Positions 41,304-50,627 of a stretch of DNA of 64,000 nt are shown one piece after another. The DNA comes from Meridianimarinicoccus aquatilis. Its GTDB lineage: Bacteria > Pseudomonadota > Alphaproteobacteria > Rhodobacterales > Rhodobacteraceae. The stretch is from NCBI RefSeq assembly GCF_004358675.1, contig NZ_SMZO01000001.1:62001-126000 (forward strand). Direction: 5' to 3'. The notes beneath the pieces were generated by a model. The model did no database searches and was not told the origin of the DNA. It saw only the letters and a program-made list of their open reading frames with translations. Both the position numbers and the translations under genes were made by a program. Each line of letters opens with the position of its first letter. Position 1 is the first letter of the stretch.

Positions 41304-42229
41304 TGGCGGGTATTTCGATCGAGCTTTTGCTGGCCTCGCTTATGGTCGCGGCGACCCCTATCCTGTTCGCCGCGCTCGGCGAGATGGTGGTGGAAAAATC
41401 CGGGGTGCTGAACCTTGGTGTAGAAGGGATGATGATCACCGGGGCGATTTGCGGTTTTGCCGTCGCAGTCGAAACGGGAAGTCCCACGCTGGGATTTATT
41501 GGCGCGGCACTTGGCGGCGCGGGTCTGTCGCTTATCTTCGCGTTCCTCACACAAGTGTTGTTGTCGAACCAGGTTGCAACCGGTCTGGCCCTTACGCTTT
41601 TCGGGTTGGGGTTTTCGGCCCTGATCGGACAAGGCTATGTGGGAATCAAACCGCCCGCGACGCCCGATATCAATTTCGGCGCGGTTTCTGACATTCCGTT
41701 TATTGGACCAGTGCTGCTGTCACATGATGTTCTGGTCTATCTGGCCATTGCGATGACGGCAGGTGTCTGGGCCTTTTTGAAATTCACCCGCGCCGGGCTT
41801 ATCCTGCGGGCCGTCGGCGAAAGCCACGATGCGGCGCACGCCCTTGGCTATAAAGTGGTTCTGATCCGCAGCGCCGCCATTGTCTTTGGCGGGGCCTTGG
41901 CCGGTCTGGGCGGGGCCTATGTAAGCCTTGTGCGCGTGCCACAATGGACCGAAGGAATGACCGCCGGGGCCGGCTGGATCGCGCTTGCCCTTGTGGTGTT
42001 CGGCGCATGGCGTCCTTGGCGCGTTCTGTTGGGGGCTTACCTGTTCGGTGGCATTACCGTTCTTCAACTGAATCTTCAGGCGGCTGGCGTGCGGGTGCCC
42101 GTAGAACTCTTGTCCATTTCGCCCTATCTGGTAACCATTCTGGTGCTGGTCATCATGTCATCAGACCGGCGAAGGGTCGCTATGAACGCCCCTGCCGCTC
42201 TGGGCCGGGTCTTTCACGCAAGCTCATGA
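41300..42229 (+). CDS. ABC transporter permease 2 (nucleoside type)
   Basis: Second membrane subunit, 309 residues, BPD_transp_2 family. It has the motif VLNLGVEGMMITGAICGFAV (N-L-G-x-E-G-M-M), the counterpart of the motif in permease 1, and the segment GLILRAVGESHDAAHALGYK that contacts the ATPase. It overlaps permease 1 by ATGA. Two ATGs in a row (41300 and 41303) are possible starts; the first gives the coupling. The following gene, a K+ channel, is separated by 21 bases. Confidence 0.92.
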   Translation: MMAGISIELLLASLMVAATPILFAALGEMVVEKSGVLNLGVEGMMITGAICGFAVAVETGSPTLGFIGAALGGAGLSLIFAFLTQVLLSNQVATGLALTLFGLGFSALIGQGYVGIKPPATPDINFGAVSDIPFIGPVLLSHDVLVYLAIAMTAGVWAFLKFTRAGLILRAVGESHDAAHALGYKVVLIRSAAIVFGGALAGLGGAYVSLVRVPQWTEGMTAGAGWIALALVVFGAWRPWRVLLGAYLFGGITVLQLNLQAAGVRVPVELLSISPYLVTILVLVIMSSDRRRVAMNAPAALGRVFHASS

Positions 42230-42250
42230 CCCGGAAAGGACAACAGCGGC

Positions 42251-43054
42251 GTGAAGCGCACGGACATACCGAAGATCCTCGATGGGACGCACCCAACCGC
42301 AGGGCGCGGAGTCGCGCTGGCGCACCAGGCCCTCATCTTTGCATCCGGGTTGGCGATCTCGATCGAAACGGTACCGAACCTGCCGGAATGGACCAATCAC
42401 GGCCTGCGCGTGTTCGAACTGACGGTCCTTGTTGTCTTCGTGCTGGAATACCTGACGCGCCTGATCTGCGCCCCGCGCCCGGTGCGCTACGCGCTCAGTT
42501 TCTGGGGCGTGGTGGACCTGCTCGCCTGCCTGCCACTGCTGGTCTTCGTGGCCCCCGAACTGGCGGCGGTGCGTATGCTGCGGCTGATGCGGCTTGCTGC
42601 GCTGCTCAAGTTGCTGCACACCAATCGCGCTATGCTGCGGCTCGAAACAGCACTGCACCAGATCCGGGGCGAGTTGGCAGTGTTCGCCTTTCTGGCAATG
42701 ATCATTCTCTATATCGCAGCGGTGGGCATCTATATCTTCGAACATGGTGCCCAGCCCGAGGCGTTCTCGTCCATTCCCATGAGCCTGTGGTGGGCCGTCG
42801 TCAGTTTCACCACGGTGGGGTACGGCGATATTTATCCAATCACACCAGAGGGGCGGATTTTCACCACCGTTCTGTTGTTCATCGGCCTTGGGGTGATCGC
42901 CGTTCCAACCGCCTTGATCACATCGGCCTTGATCCACAGCGATGTGGTGTCGAGGGTCGAACACGATGTCGAAGAAGACCTCCGCGATGAGATAAAGCGC
43001 GAGGTCCAAAGCGAACTTTTTCCCATGAAAAGAAAACCTACACGGAGACGCTGA
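42251..43054 (+). CDS. voltage-gated-type potassium channel (six-segment ion transporter)
   Basis: Inner-membrane channel of 267 residues. It starts with a GTG at 42251. Four hydrophobic segments come first, with the fourth (AAVRMLRLMRLAALLKLLHT) carrying arginines at about every third position, the voltage-sensor pattern. A pore helix and the selectivity filter TTVGYGD follow (about residue 195), then the last segment and a charged C-terminal coiled coil (VVSRVEHDVEEDLRDEIKRE). It lies between permease 2 and the binding protein of the nucleoside importer, 21 bases after one and 1 base before the other, so it is in the operon. A role in the uptake system is not known. Confidence 0.9.
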   Translation: MKRTDIPKILDGTHPTAGRGVALAHQALIFASGLAISIETVPNLPEWTNHGLRVFELTVLVVFVLEYLTRLICAPRPVRYALSFWGVVDLLACLPLLVFVAPELAAVRMLRLMRLAALLKLLHTNRAMLRLETALHQIRGELAVFAFLAMIILYIAAVGIYIFEHGAQPEAFSSIPMSLWWAVVSFTTVGYGDIYPITPEGRIFTTVLLFIGLGVIAVPTALITSALIHSDVVSRVEHDVEEDLRDEIKREVQSELFPMKRKPTRRR

Positions 43055-43055
43055 T

Positions 43056-44132
43056 ATGAAATCACTTACAACATTGCTGACAGGCGCATTGGTTGCGGCC
43101 GGGTTGGCCCTTCCTGCCGCGGCCCAAGACCCCGTCAAGGTTGGCTTCGTGTTCGTTGGCCCAGTCGGAGATGGCGGCTGGACCTATGAGCACAATCAAG
43201 GCCGCCTCGCCGTTGAGCAGCGCTTTGGCGATCAGGTCGAAACGATCTATCAGGAAAGCGTGCCAGAAGGCGCCGATGCGGAACGCGTTCTGACACAGAT
43301 GGCTCTGTCCGGCGCTGACCTGATCTTTACGACATCGTTCGGATACATGGACCCGACAATCAACGTCGCCGCCAAATTCCCCGATGTCAAATTTGAGCAT
43401 GCGACCGGCTACAAGACATCCGACAATGTGTCGACCTACTCTGCACGCTTCTATGAAGGCCGTGCAATTCAGGGGCACATTGCCGGTAAAATGACCAAGA
43501 GCAACATCATCGGGTACATCGGGTCGTTCCCGATCCCCGAAGTGATCCGGGGTATCAACTCGGCGTTCATTCACGCCCAGAAAGCGAATCCCGACGTCGA
43601 GTTTAAGGTCGTTTGGGCAAACACGTGGTTTGATCCCGCCAAAGAAGCCGACGCGGCGACCGCGCTGATTGAACAGGGCGCAGACGTGATCTTGCAGCAC
43701 ACCGACAGTACCGCCCCGCTCGCTGCCGCCGAAAAAGCCGACGGCGTGATCGGATTTGGCCAAGCGTCTGATATGGCTGAATACAAGCCGAGCCCGCGCG
43801 TCAGCTCGATCATCGACAATTGGTCCCCCTACTATATTGACCGTGTGCAGGCTGTGATCGACGGCACATGGGAAAGCCAGCAGGTATGGCATGGTATCGA
43901 CAAGGGTATGGTTCAGATCGGTGAAATCACCGATGCGGTTCCCGCTGATGTCGCGGCAGAGGCGCGCGACATGATCGATGCGATTGCCAACGGCACTTAC
44001 GCACCGTTCACCGGGCCGCTCAACAAGCAAGATGGATCTGCTTGGTTGGCCGACGGTGAAACTGCGGATGACGGCACCCTCGCCGGCATGAACTTTTATG
44101 TCGAAGGCCTGACAGGCGCGATCCCGAACTGA
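43056..44132 (+). CDS. BMP family ABC transporter substrate-binding protein
   Basis: Periplasmic binding protein of 358 residues of the Bmp/Med family, which binds purine nucleosides or bases. A signal peptide (LLTGALVAAGLALPAAAQ) covers the first 24 residues; no lipobox is seen. KVGFVFVGPVGDGGWTYEHN is the usual start of the mature part, followed by TTSFGYMDPTINVAAKFPDV and IGYIGSFPIPEVIRGINSAF. It is the last gene of the purine operon, and a strong hairpin follows 29 bases after its stop. Confidence 0.94.
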   Translation: MKSLTTLLTGALVAAGLALPAAAQDPVKVGFVFVGPVGDGGWTYEHNQGRLAVEQRFGDQVETIYQESVPEGADAERVLTQMALSGADLIFTTSFGYMDPTINVAAKFPDVKFEHATGYKTSDNVSTYSARFYEGRAIQGHIAGKMTKSNIIGYIGSFPIPEVIRGINSAFIHAQKANPDVEFKVVWANTWFDPAKEADAATALIEQGADVILQHTDSTAPLAAAEKADGVIGFGQASDMAEYKPSPRVSSIIDNWSPYYIDRVQAVIDGTWESQQVWHGIDKGMVQIGEITDAVPADVAAEARDMIDAIANGTYAPFTGPLNKQDGSAWLADGETADDGTLAGMNFYVEGLTGAIPN

Positions 44133-44161
44133 TCGAGGCTGTAAAAGCTAGAAACAAATTG

Positions 44162-44191
44162 CGCCGCCAAGGTTTCTTTGGCGGCGTTTTC
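44162..44191 (+). terminator. terminator of the xdh-purine transporter operon
   Basis: CGCCGCCAA at 44162-44170 pairs perfectly with TTGGCGGCG at 44178-44186 around a 7-base loop, and TTTT follows. A classical Rho-independent terminator. Confidence 0.88.
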
Positions 44192-44529
44192 GTGTCTAAC
44201 GGACCCCGCCCGCCTCGCTTTTGCGCATAGGCACTGTGAATGCACTCGCCCAACCATTGAAAAGCGCGCCATGCAATAACGGTCCGTCAGGAGGGGAGGG
44301 TCCATTGGGGGGAAGCCGATCAAGGCGGTCACCCACCTTGATCAGCAACACTGTGATACTCGGAAAAAACAAACCGCCAAAACAATGACGGCTCAATCAG
44401 TCTTCTAGTGCGCCGCCGCACACTACTGAGCGAAGAGGACTTGCGCCCGCGTGTCACCTTGCCGTTGTGAGGGGGAATTGGCCAAGTATGCAAATCCTGA
44501 CCTAGACAGGAGCATCGAAAGGAAATGAC
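44192..44529. other. intergenic, no recognised gene
   Basis: Between the purine operon terminator and the carboxymuconolactone decarboxylase-like gene. Short frames on the minus strand have no recognisable similarity. The promoter of the next gene should be near 44460-44510, but no clear boxes are seen. Confidence 0.5.
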
Positions 44530-44877
44530 ATGAGTTGGGCAGACAAAATCAAGGAAATGCGTGGCGAGTTGCGCTCTCTCAATTCTTTGCAGCCGGAGAC
44601 GGCCAAAGGGTTTGGCGCGCTGAGCAAAGCCGCGAAAGAGACCAGTGCCCTTGACGGGAAAACCGTGGAATTCGTCGCATTGGGCATCGCGGTGGCAGAC
44701 CGCTGCGAGCCGTGCATCGCGTTTCACATGGATGCGCTGATCCGCCTTGGCGCGACGCGGGATGAAATCGGCGAAGTCTTGTCCATGTGCATTCAGATGG
44801 GCGGCGGTCCATCGCTGATGTATGCCGCCAAGGCACTGGATTGCTTTGATGAATTGTCAGGAAGCGCACAAACCTGA
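44530..44877 (+). CDS. carboxymuconolactone decarboxylase family protein (AhpD-like)
   Basis: Small all-helical protein of 115 residues. It has C-E-P-C followed three residues later by H (RCEPCIAFHMDALIRLG), the redox CxxC and histidine of the AhpD-like branch, which act as thiol-disulfide or peroxidase partners. The rest (GATRDEIGEVLSMCIQMGGG) is the usual helix pair. Its start ATG has a GGAAATG stretch a few bases upstream. Whether it reduces peroxides or has another role is not known. It converges with the dehydrogenase gene. Confidence 0.88.
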   Translation: MSWADKIKEMRGELRSLNSLQPETAKGFGALSKAAKETSALDGKTVEFVALGIAVADRCEPCIAFHMDALIRLGATRDEIGEVLSMCIQMGGGPSLMYAAKALDCFDELSGSAQT

Positions 44878-44937
44878 GCTGCGATTGCAAAGAACTGCCC
44901 CCGCAAGACACATCAGCGGGGCCAGTGCTTTTCGATG

Positions 44938-47472
44938 CTATTCTGCGGCGGCCTTTGCAGCCGCGACCGACGCAGGATCATTGGCCCGAATGCGCACATT
45001 CTGCGGATCATAGGGGCTGTCGTCGGTCACTGTTGCTGTCCATAATTGGTCGAACATCTTGACCTGCAACACGGTTCCCGTCGCGGCCAAGTCAGGACGA
45101 ACATAGCCCATCCCGATGGACGTCTCAAAGCCTGCCGACCAGCCACCCGAAGTCAAACGGCCTATATGTGCACCCTCATGATACAGCGCCTCACGGCCCC
45201 ATGGATCGGCACCTTCGGGCCCTTTGATCAGTACAGTGACGCATTTTGACCTAATGCCATGAGAAAGCATCGCCTCTTTGCCGTGAAACGCCTTGTCCAG
45301 ATCGACGAACCGGTCCAGCCCCGCCTCAAGCGGGGTTGCGTCGCGCCCCAGTTCATTGCCGAACGCGCGATAGGATTTTTCCTGCCGCAACCAGTTTTGC
45401 GCCCGCGCGCCAACCAGTTTCATATCGTACGCCGCCCCCGCTTTTTCCAGCAGGTCAAAGAGATACGCCTGCATTTCAATCGGGTGGTGCAATTCCCAAC
45501 CCAATTCTCCGGTATAGGCCACGCGGATCGCCTTGACCGGGCACATACCCAATTCAATCTCGCGCATGCTGAGCCATGAAAAGCGCTTGTTGCTCAATGC
45601 CGTGCCGGGTTCAGCATCTTTGATGACGGCCTTCAGAACGTCACGTGACTTTGGCCCAGCAATGGCGAAGACGCCCCATTGGCTGGTCACATCTGACAGG
45701 TTGATGCGACCAAACTCCGGCTCTTTATCCTCAATCGCCTTGCGCAGATAGTCGCTGTCATAGGCTGTCCATGCGCCTGCGGAGACAAGGTAATAGTCAT
45801 CCTCCCCCTCGCGCACGATGGTGTATTCCGTGCGGGTCGTGCCAGCGCTTGTCAGGGCATATGTCAGGTTGATCCGCCCGACCTTGGGCAACCGGTTGGT
45901 GGTGAACCAATCAAGGAACGCCGTCGCCCCCGGCCCGCTGACGCGATGCTTGGTAAAGGCGGTCGCGTCGATCAGGCCGACACCCTCGCGGATGGCTTTC
46001 GCCTCGGATGCGGCATACTCCCACCACCCCCCGCGCCGGAAACTGCGCGAGTCATGGTCAAAGTCAGATGGCGCACCTACTGGACCGAAATAGTTTGGCC
46101 GCTCCCACCCATTCACACACCCAAATTGCGCTCCACGTGCCTTTTGCCGGTCATAAGCGGGCGCGGTCCGCAATGGGCGGCACGCGGGGCGTTCTTCGTC
46201 GGGGTGATGAAGGATATAGACGTGCTCGTACGCCTCTTCGTTCTTGCGCGCCGCGTATTCCGTCGTCATCCAACTGCCGTAGCGTTTTGGGTCAAGGCTG
46301 GCCATGTCGATCTCGGCCTCACCTTCAACCATCAATTGGGCCAGATAATGGCCCGTTCCGCCCGCTGCCGTGATGCCAAAGCTGAACCCTTCGGCAAGCC
46401 ACATATTGCGCAGTCCCGGCGCGGGGCCGACCAACGGGTTGCCATCGGGTGTGTAGCAGATCGGACCGTTGAAATCGTCTTTCAAGCCAACCGTTTCCGA
46501 CGTCGGAATCCGGTGGATCATGCTCATGTATTCTTCTTCGATCCGGTCGAGATCCAGCGGGAACAGATCAGCGCGGAAGCTGTCTGGTACGCCGTATTCA
46601 AAGCGCGCTGGGGCATTCCGCTCGTAGGGGCCAAGAATCCATCCGCCGCGTTCCTCGCGGACATACCACTTGGCATCCGCATCGCGCAGAACCGGATGCT
46701 CCCCATGCGTTTTGCGATACTCGACCAGTGCCGGGTCAGGTTCCGTCACAATGAACTGATGCTCCACCGGGATTGCGGGGATCTTTATGCCCAGCATCTG
46801 CGCTGTGCGCTGTGCATGATTTCCCGTGGCGGTCACGACATGCTCTGCCGTGATGACGGCCTGCTCATCCGAGGGCACAAGGTTGCCACCCTTCTCAATC
46901 ATCTTCGTGCAGGTGACTTCCCACGCGGCGCCTGTCCAGCGATACGCGTCTACTTGCCACTTCCGTTCGATGACCACGCCACGTTGACGGGCCCCTTTGG
47001 CCATCGCCATGGTGACATCGGCCGGGTTTATGTAGCCGTCCGTGGGGTGATATATTGCGCCCTTGAGATCCTCAGTCCGCACCAGCGGCCAGCGCTCTGC
47101 GATCTGGGCCGGCGACAACCATTCATAGGGCACGCCGCAGGTCTCTGCCGTGGTGGCATAGACCATGTACTCGTCCATGCGCGCATCGGTCTGCGCCATC
47201 CGAAGGTTACCAACCACAGAAAACCCGGCGTTCAAGCCAGTTTCAGCCTCTAGCTTTTTGTAGAAATCGACCGAGTATTTGTGGATATGGGTCGTGGCAA
47301 AAGACATGTTGAACAGGGGCAAAAGCCCAGCCGCGTGCCAGGTGGAGCCGGACGTCAACTCGTCCCGCTCCAACAGCATGACATCATCCCAACCCGCCTT
47401 GGCCAGATGATAGGCGATCGACGTGCCAATCGCCCCGCCACCTACGATCAGTGCCCGCACCTGCGTCTTCAT
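44938..47472 (-). CDS. FAD-dependent oxidoreductase with GcvT domain (dimethylglycine/sarcosine dehydrogenase-like)
   Basis: Probable demethylating dehydrogenase of 844 residues that oxidises an N-methyl amino acid and passes the one-carbon unit to tetrahydrofolate. The N-terminal half is a DAO-type FAD domain with GGGAIGTSIAYHLAKAGW at about 11-28 and the SGSTWHAAGLLP segment, whose histidine binds FAD covalently in relatives. The C-terminal half is an aminomethyltransferase (GcvT) domain, from about FRRGGWWEYAASEAKAIREG to the end, with AYTGELGWELHHP. Substrate (dimethylglycine, sarcosine or another methylamine-type compound) cannot be fixed. It stands alone; no sox genes are near. Confidence 0.88.
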   Translation of the reverse strand: MKTQVRALIVGGGAIGTSIAYHLAKAGWDDVMLLERDELTSGSTWHAAGLLPLFNMSFATTHIHKYSVDFYKKLEAETGLNAGFSVVGNLRMAQTDARMDEYMVYATTAETCGVPYEWLSPAQIAERWPLVRTEDLKGAIYHPTDGYINPADVTMAMAKGARQRGVVIERKWQVDAYRWTGAAWEVTCTKMIEKGGNLVPSDEQAVITAEHVVTATGNHAQRTAQMLGIKIPAIPVEHQFIVTEPDPALVEYRKTHGEHPVLRDADAKWYVREERGGWILGPYERNAPARFEYGVPDSFRADLFPLDLDRIEEEYMSMIHRIPTSETVGLKDDFNGPICYTPDGNPLVGPAPGLRNMWLAEGFSFGITAAGGTGHYLAQLMVEGEAEIDMASLDPKRYGSWMTTEYAARKNEEAYEHVYILHHPDEERPACRPLRTAPAYDRQKARGAQFGCVNGWERPNYFGPVGAPSDFDHDSRSFRRGGWWEYAASEAKAIREGVGLIDATAFTKHRVSGPGATAFLDWFTTNRLPKVGRINLTYALTSAGTTRTEYTIVREGEDDYYLVSAGAWTAYDSDYLRKAIEDKEPEFGRINLSDVTSQWGVFAIAGPKSRDVLKAVIKDAEPGTALSNKRFSWLSMREIELGMCPVKAIRVAYTGELGWELHHPIEMQAYLFDLLEKAGAAYDMKLVGARAQNWLRQEKSYRAFGNELGRDATPLEAGLDRFVDLDKAFHGKEAMLSHGIRSKCVTVLIKGPEGADPWGREALYHEGAHIGRLTSGGWSAGFETSIGMGYVRPDLAATGTVLQVKMFDQLWTATVTDDSPYDPQNVRIRANDPASVAAAKAAAE

Positions 47473-47712
47473 CTCATGTCACTCCAGTGTTCACGCTCAA
47501 GCAAAGCATGACCCGGCCCGCCGCCGTGCAGCCCCGCGCGCCCGACCAATCGCCACGTAAAAGCGACATCACCGCGCAAGTCTGTGGCGGAATATGAATC
47601 ATGTCATGGTTAACCCCTTCCGCTTCGACGTATCATTTTCATGTAGCAGGATTTTAAGGGTTAGTTCACTTTCGACTGAAACAGTAGTGGTCAGCCACGG
47701 GAGGGCGGACAC

Positions 47713-47967
47713 ATGCGAAACTACTCGGAACAAGCCACACACGCACACCATACAGATGCGGTCCGGCACGATGCAAACCCGGTGGGTGTAATCGGGTTGG
47801 ATGTTGTTTTGACATCAATCGCACTTCTGTTTTTGTTGGACACCAGCCTGCCTTTGCTTGCCTCACTGGGTGCCGCATGGATCGGTGGCGCGGTTGCAAC
47901 CATTGGGTTGCTCACCGTCTTCGTCGTCTGTGAGCACATCACACAACGTGCAGGCCACGGCGCATAG
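47713..47967 (+). CDS. small membrane protein, 84 residues, function unknown
   Basis: I do not recognise a family. From the ATG at 47713 it has a polar, histidine-rich start (EQATHAHHTDAVRHD, five histidines) and two hydrophobic spans, VIGLDVVLTSIALLFLLDTS and LAASLG-like to VATIGLLTVFVVCEHIT. A GGGAGGG stretch lies 8-14 bases upstream and could be its ribosome site. It is between the GcvT-type dehydrogenase and panC. The two-span topology and a good ribosome site are the reasons for calling it a gene. Confidence 0.6.
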   Translation: MRNYSEQATHAHHTDAVRHDANPVGVIGLDVVLTSIALLFLLDTSLPLLASLGAAWIGGAVATIGLLTVFVVCEHITQRAGHGA

Positions 47968-48058
47968 AAATTAGGATCTGGGGCGCCGCGACAGCGGCGA
48001 CCTTGTCACATGAACCATCGCGCACTACTCAGGGTTGGCGATCAACACCGGGGTTTCG

Positions 48059-48907
48059 ATGGACATCTGCACAACAAAAGCCCAACTGCGCGACGCGCTG
48101 ACGTCCATCAGGGCGAAAGATGCGACGCTTGGTCTTGTCCCAACCATGGGATACCTACACGATGGGCATCTGGCACTTGTCCGCGAAGCACGCGCGACCT
48201 GTGACCACGTCGTGGCAACGATTTTTGTGAACCCGACGCAATTCGGGCCAACCGAAGATCTGGCCACCTATCCTCGGAACGAAGCCCGCGATCTGGCTCT
48301 GCTCAAAGCAGAAGGCGTGGCGGCCGTGTTCGTCCCGTCGCCGGAAGAAATGTACCATCCGGATGCAGAAACCATCGTCGACACAACGCACTTATCCGAA
48401 ATTCTTATCGGCGCTTTGCGCCCCGGGCATTTTCGCGGCGTCGCAACAGTTGTGTGCAAATTGTTCAACATCGTCCAGCCAACCCACGCCTTTTTCGGGC
48501 GAAAGGATTATCAGCAACTGGCCGTGATCCGTACAATGGTGCGTGATCTTGACATACCGGTGGCGGTTGTCGGCGTCCCGACACAGCGAGACCACGATGG
48601 GCTGGCGTTGTCGTCACGCAATGTGCGTTTGACCCCCGAGCATCGTGCCGCCGCTCCCGCCCTTGCCGCCGCTTTGAACTGGGCCGAAACCACCCTGCCC
48701 CGGCAGCCCATGACCGCCGAAGAAGTTCAGACTGCGGTGACAACACAGATCAGCTCCGCCCACGGCGCTCAAGTGCAATCGGTCGACGTACGAGATGCCG
48801 AAACCCTTGCCGCACTCAGCGGTCCGATTATCACTCCCGCAGTGATCCTGCTTGCCGTTCGCTTCGGCGATGTGCTGTTGATCGATCAGCGCGTCATCAC
48901 CCCCTGA
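48059..48907 (+). CDS. panC: pantothenate synthetase
   Basis: Joins pantoate and beta-alanine with ATP to give pantothenate, on the way to coenzyme A. It has 282 residues from the ATG at 48059; a TTG at 48035 would add eight residues and cannot be excluded. The HIGH-like motif is in [12 protein letters not shown], the [16 protein letters not shown] segment binds ATP and pantoate, and [10 protein letters not shown] is the KMSKS-like motif. It precedes panB by 23 bases. coaBC, two steps later in the pathway, is also in this window. Confidence 0.95.
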   Translation: MDICTTKAQLRDALTSIRAKDATLGLVPTMGYLHDGHLALVREARATCDHVVATIFVNPTQFGPTEDLATYPRNEARDLALLKAEGVAAVFVPSPEEMYHPDAETIVDTTHLSEILIGALRPGHFRGVATVVCKLFNIVQPTHAFFGRKDYQQLAVIRTMVRDLDIPVAVVGVPTQRDHDGLALSSRNVRLTPEHRAAAPALAAALNWAETTLPRQPMTAEEVQTAVTTQISSAHGAQVQSVDVRDAETLAALSGPIITPAVILLAVRFGDVLLIDQRVITP

Positions 48908-48930
48908 CCCCAACCCACCGGATTATCATC

Positions 48931-49740
48931 ATGAGCACCCAGACAAAGATCCGCCGCACCACTGTGCCCCAGATCGCGGCCCGCAAGGGGGGCGAGCCGA
49001 TTGTTTCGCTCACATCCTACCATGCGCACACTGCAGCCATCGTGGACCAGCATGCCGATTTCATCCTTGTGGGCGACAGTCTGGGGATGGTGATGCACGG
49101 TATGGACAGCACAGTGGGTGTGCCACTGGATTTGATGATCATGCATGGCCGGGCCGTCGTGCGTGGCACCCAAAAGGCGCTGATCGTTGTGGATATGCCT
49201 TTTGGCACCTATGAAGAAAGCCCCAACATCGCCTTTCGCAACGCGGCGAAGATCATGAAAGAAACGGGCTGCGGGGCAGTCAAACTTGAGGGCGGCGCGC
49301 GGATGGCTGACACCATCAAGTTCCTGACCGAACGCGGCATTCCGGTCATGGCGCATACCGGGCTGACCCCACAAAGCAGCCATGTCATGGGCGGCTTCAA
49401 GACCCAAGGCCGCAACGAAGACACATGGCCCGCGCATGAGGCGGATGCAAAGGCCGTGGCAGATGCAGGCGCTTTTGCAGTTGTGCTGGAAGGTATGGTT
49501 GAACCGCTCGCAGCCAAGATCACCAAGCAGATCGACATTCCGACCATCGGCATCGGGGCCAGCGCAGACTGCGATGGCCAAATCCTCGTTCTAGAAGACA
49601 TGCTGGGGATGAACCCTTGGACGCCGAAATTCGTCAAGGTATATGGCCAGCTTGGTCCAATGATCGAGCAAGCAGTCAGTGACTATGCAGCGGACGTGAA
49701 GGCCCGTGCCTTCCCAACCGAAGACGAAGTGTATCGCTAG
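48931..49740 (+). CDS. panB: 3-methyl-2-oxobutanoate hydroxymethyltransferase
   Basis: Makes ketopantoate from alpha-ketoisovalerate and methylenetetrahydrofolate. It has 269 residues. The conserved segments are [40 protein letters not shown] (metal-binding aspartate), [13 protein letters not shown] and [11 protein letters not shown]. The N-terminus follows directly on panC; the pair forms the pantoate-pantothenate branch. The stop overlaps the end of the next gene on the other strand by 4 bases. Confidence 0.96.
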   Translation: MSTQTKIRRTTVPQIAARKGGEPIVSLTSYHAHTAAIVDQHADFILVGDSLGMVMHGMDSTVGVPLDLMIMHGRAVVRGTQKALIVVDMPFGTYEESPNIAFRNAAKIMKETGCGAVKLEGGARMADTIKFLTERGIPVMAHTGLTPQSSHVMGGFKTQGRNEDTWPAHEADAKAVADAGAFAVVLEGMVEPLAAKITKQIDIPTIGIGASADCDGQILVLEDMLGMNPWTPKFVKVYGQLGPMIEQAVSDYAADVKARAFPTEDEVYR

Positions 49741-50627
49741 TTCGTCAGGAGCCGTCGGGTCAGCACGAAAACAACCCACAATAACACGGCCGGAAGAACC
49801 AAGAGCCGGAAAACGTAGATCGCAATCAGCGTGAGAGAGCTTTCGACAATCTCGCCCCCGCGCTGCTGTAGCGAATCCATATCTGGCACCGCATCGCTGA
49901 TGGCGCCCGCCGCACCCGCTGCGGCATCACCGGCGCTGCCGAACCGGTCCTTCAGCCGTGACATGAAGGATGGGTCGGCCATTTCAGTGTCCGCAGCAGC
50001 TTGAGCCGGTTCATCGGGTGGCGACGTGGCTTCTTCAACGGCAGAAACCAATTGGTCGGCTTGTCCGCTCAAACGCGTTTGCGCCGCGTCCCACGCGTCG
50101 TCTGTCCACCACGAACCAAGGCTTCCCCCAACACCGTAACCGAGGGGAAGCGCAAGAGCGAGAACCAAGCCAAGCCCCGCCAGCGCCCGGCCAGTCCGAT
50201 GAAGCGCGGCGACGGCGACCGGGGGCACCAAGGGTAAATTCGCCCCGGACGTCCACAAAGCCACAAAACCCAGACAAGCCAAAAAGGCCCCCATCTGCGC
50301 CAATGGATTCAACGCGACCGAAAGAACCCCCGAGGCCGCCGCAAGGGCAAAAACAGCATCCGCAACACGGCCTACGGTTTCATCGATGGGATCAAGGACC
50401 ATGGCTGGCTGCGTCGTCACCGAGCCAACAAATTGCACGCCAACTTCGGTTTCCTTGGCAACAGACACAGCCGCATTGATCCCGCGCAAAACCGCATAGA
50501 CCCGCAACGAGCTGGTAAGGACTTCTGCATTGAACTGTTGCGCAGGTGCCGTGAAGACCGGCTGCCAAGCAAGCACGCCACAAAGCAATGCCGCAACCAA
50601 TGCCCAATGCCGCGCAAGCCCTGTCAC
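49737..50627 (-). CDS. membrane protein, function unknown
   Basis: I do not recognise a named family. It has 296 residues: a signal-like first segment ([20 protein letters not shown]), then an extracytoplasmic part, two or three membrane segments at about 90-170, an acidic stretch with alanine repeats at 195-265, and a final membrane segment ([20 protein letters not shown]). Four to five spans in all. Its ATG overlaps the asparaginase-like stop by ATGA, so the two are coupled. The name of the product cannot be given. Confidence 0.75.
   Translation of the reverse strand: MTGLARHWALVAALLCGVLAWQPVFTAPAQQFNAEVLTSSLRVYAVLRGINAAVSVAKETEVGVQFVGSVTTQPAMVLDPIDETVGRVADAVFALAAASGVLSVALNPLAQMGAFLACLGFVALWTSGANLPLVPPVAVAALHRTGRALAGLGLVLALALPLGYGVGGSLGSWWTDDAWDAAQTRLSGQADQLVSAVEEATSPPDEPAQAAADTEMADPSFMSRLKDRFGSAGDAAAGAAGAISDAVPDMDSLQQRGGEIVESSLTLIAIYVFRLLVLPAVLLWVVFVLTRRLLTN

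Noticed and set aside
41944-42990. Plus-strand open frame of 348 codons
   Set aside because: Out of frame with permease 2 and the K+ channel, both of which have clear family motifs.
45946-47253. Plus-strand open frame of 435 codons
   Set aside because: Shadow of the FAD/GcvT dehydrogenase.
47984-47999. CGCCGC/GCGGCG hairpin before panC
   Set aside because: No T run on either side; too short to call a terminator.
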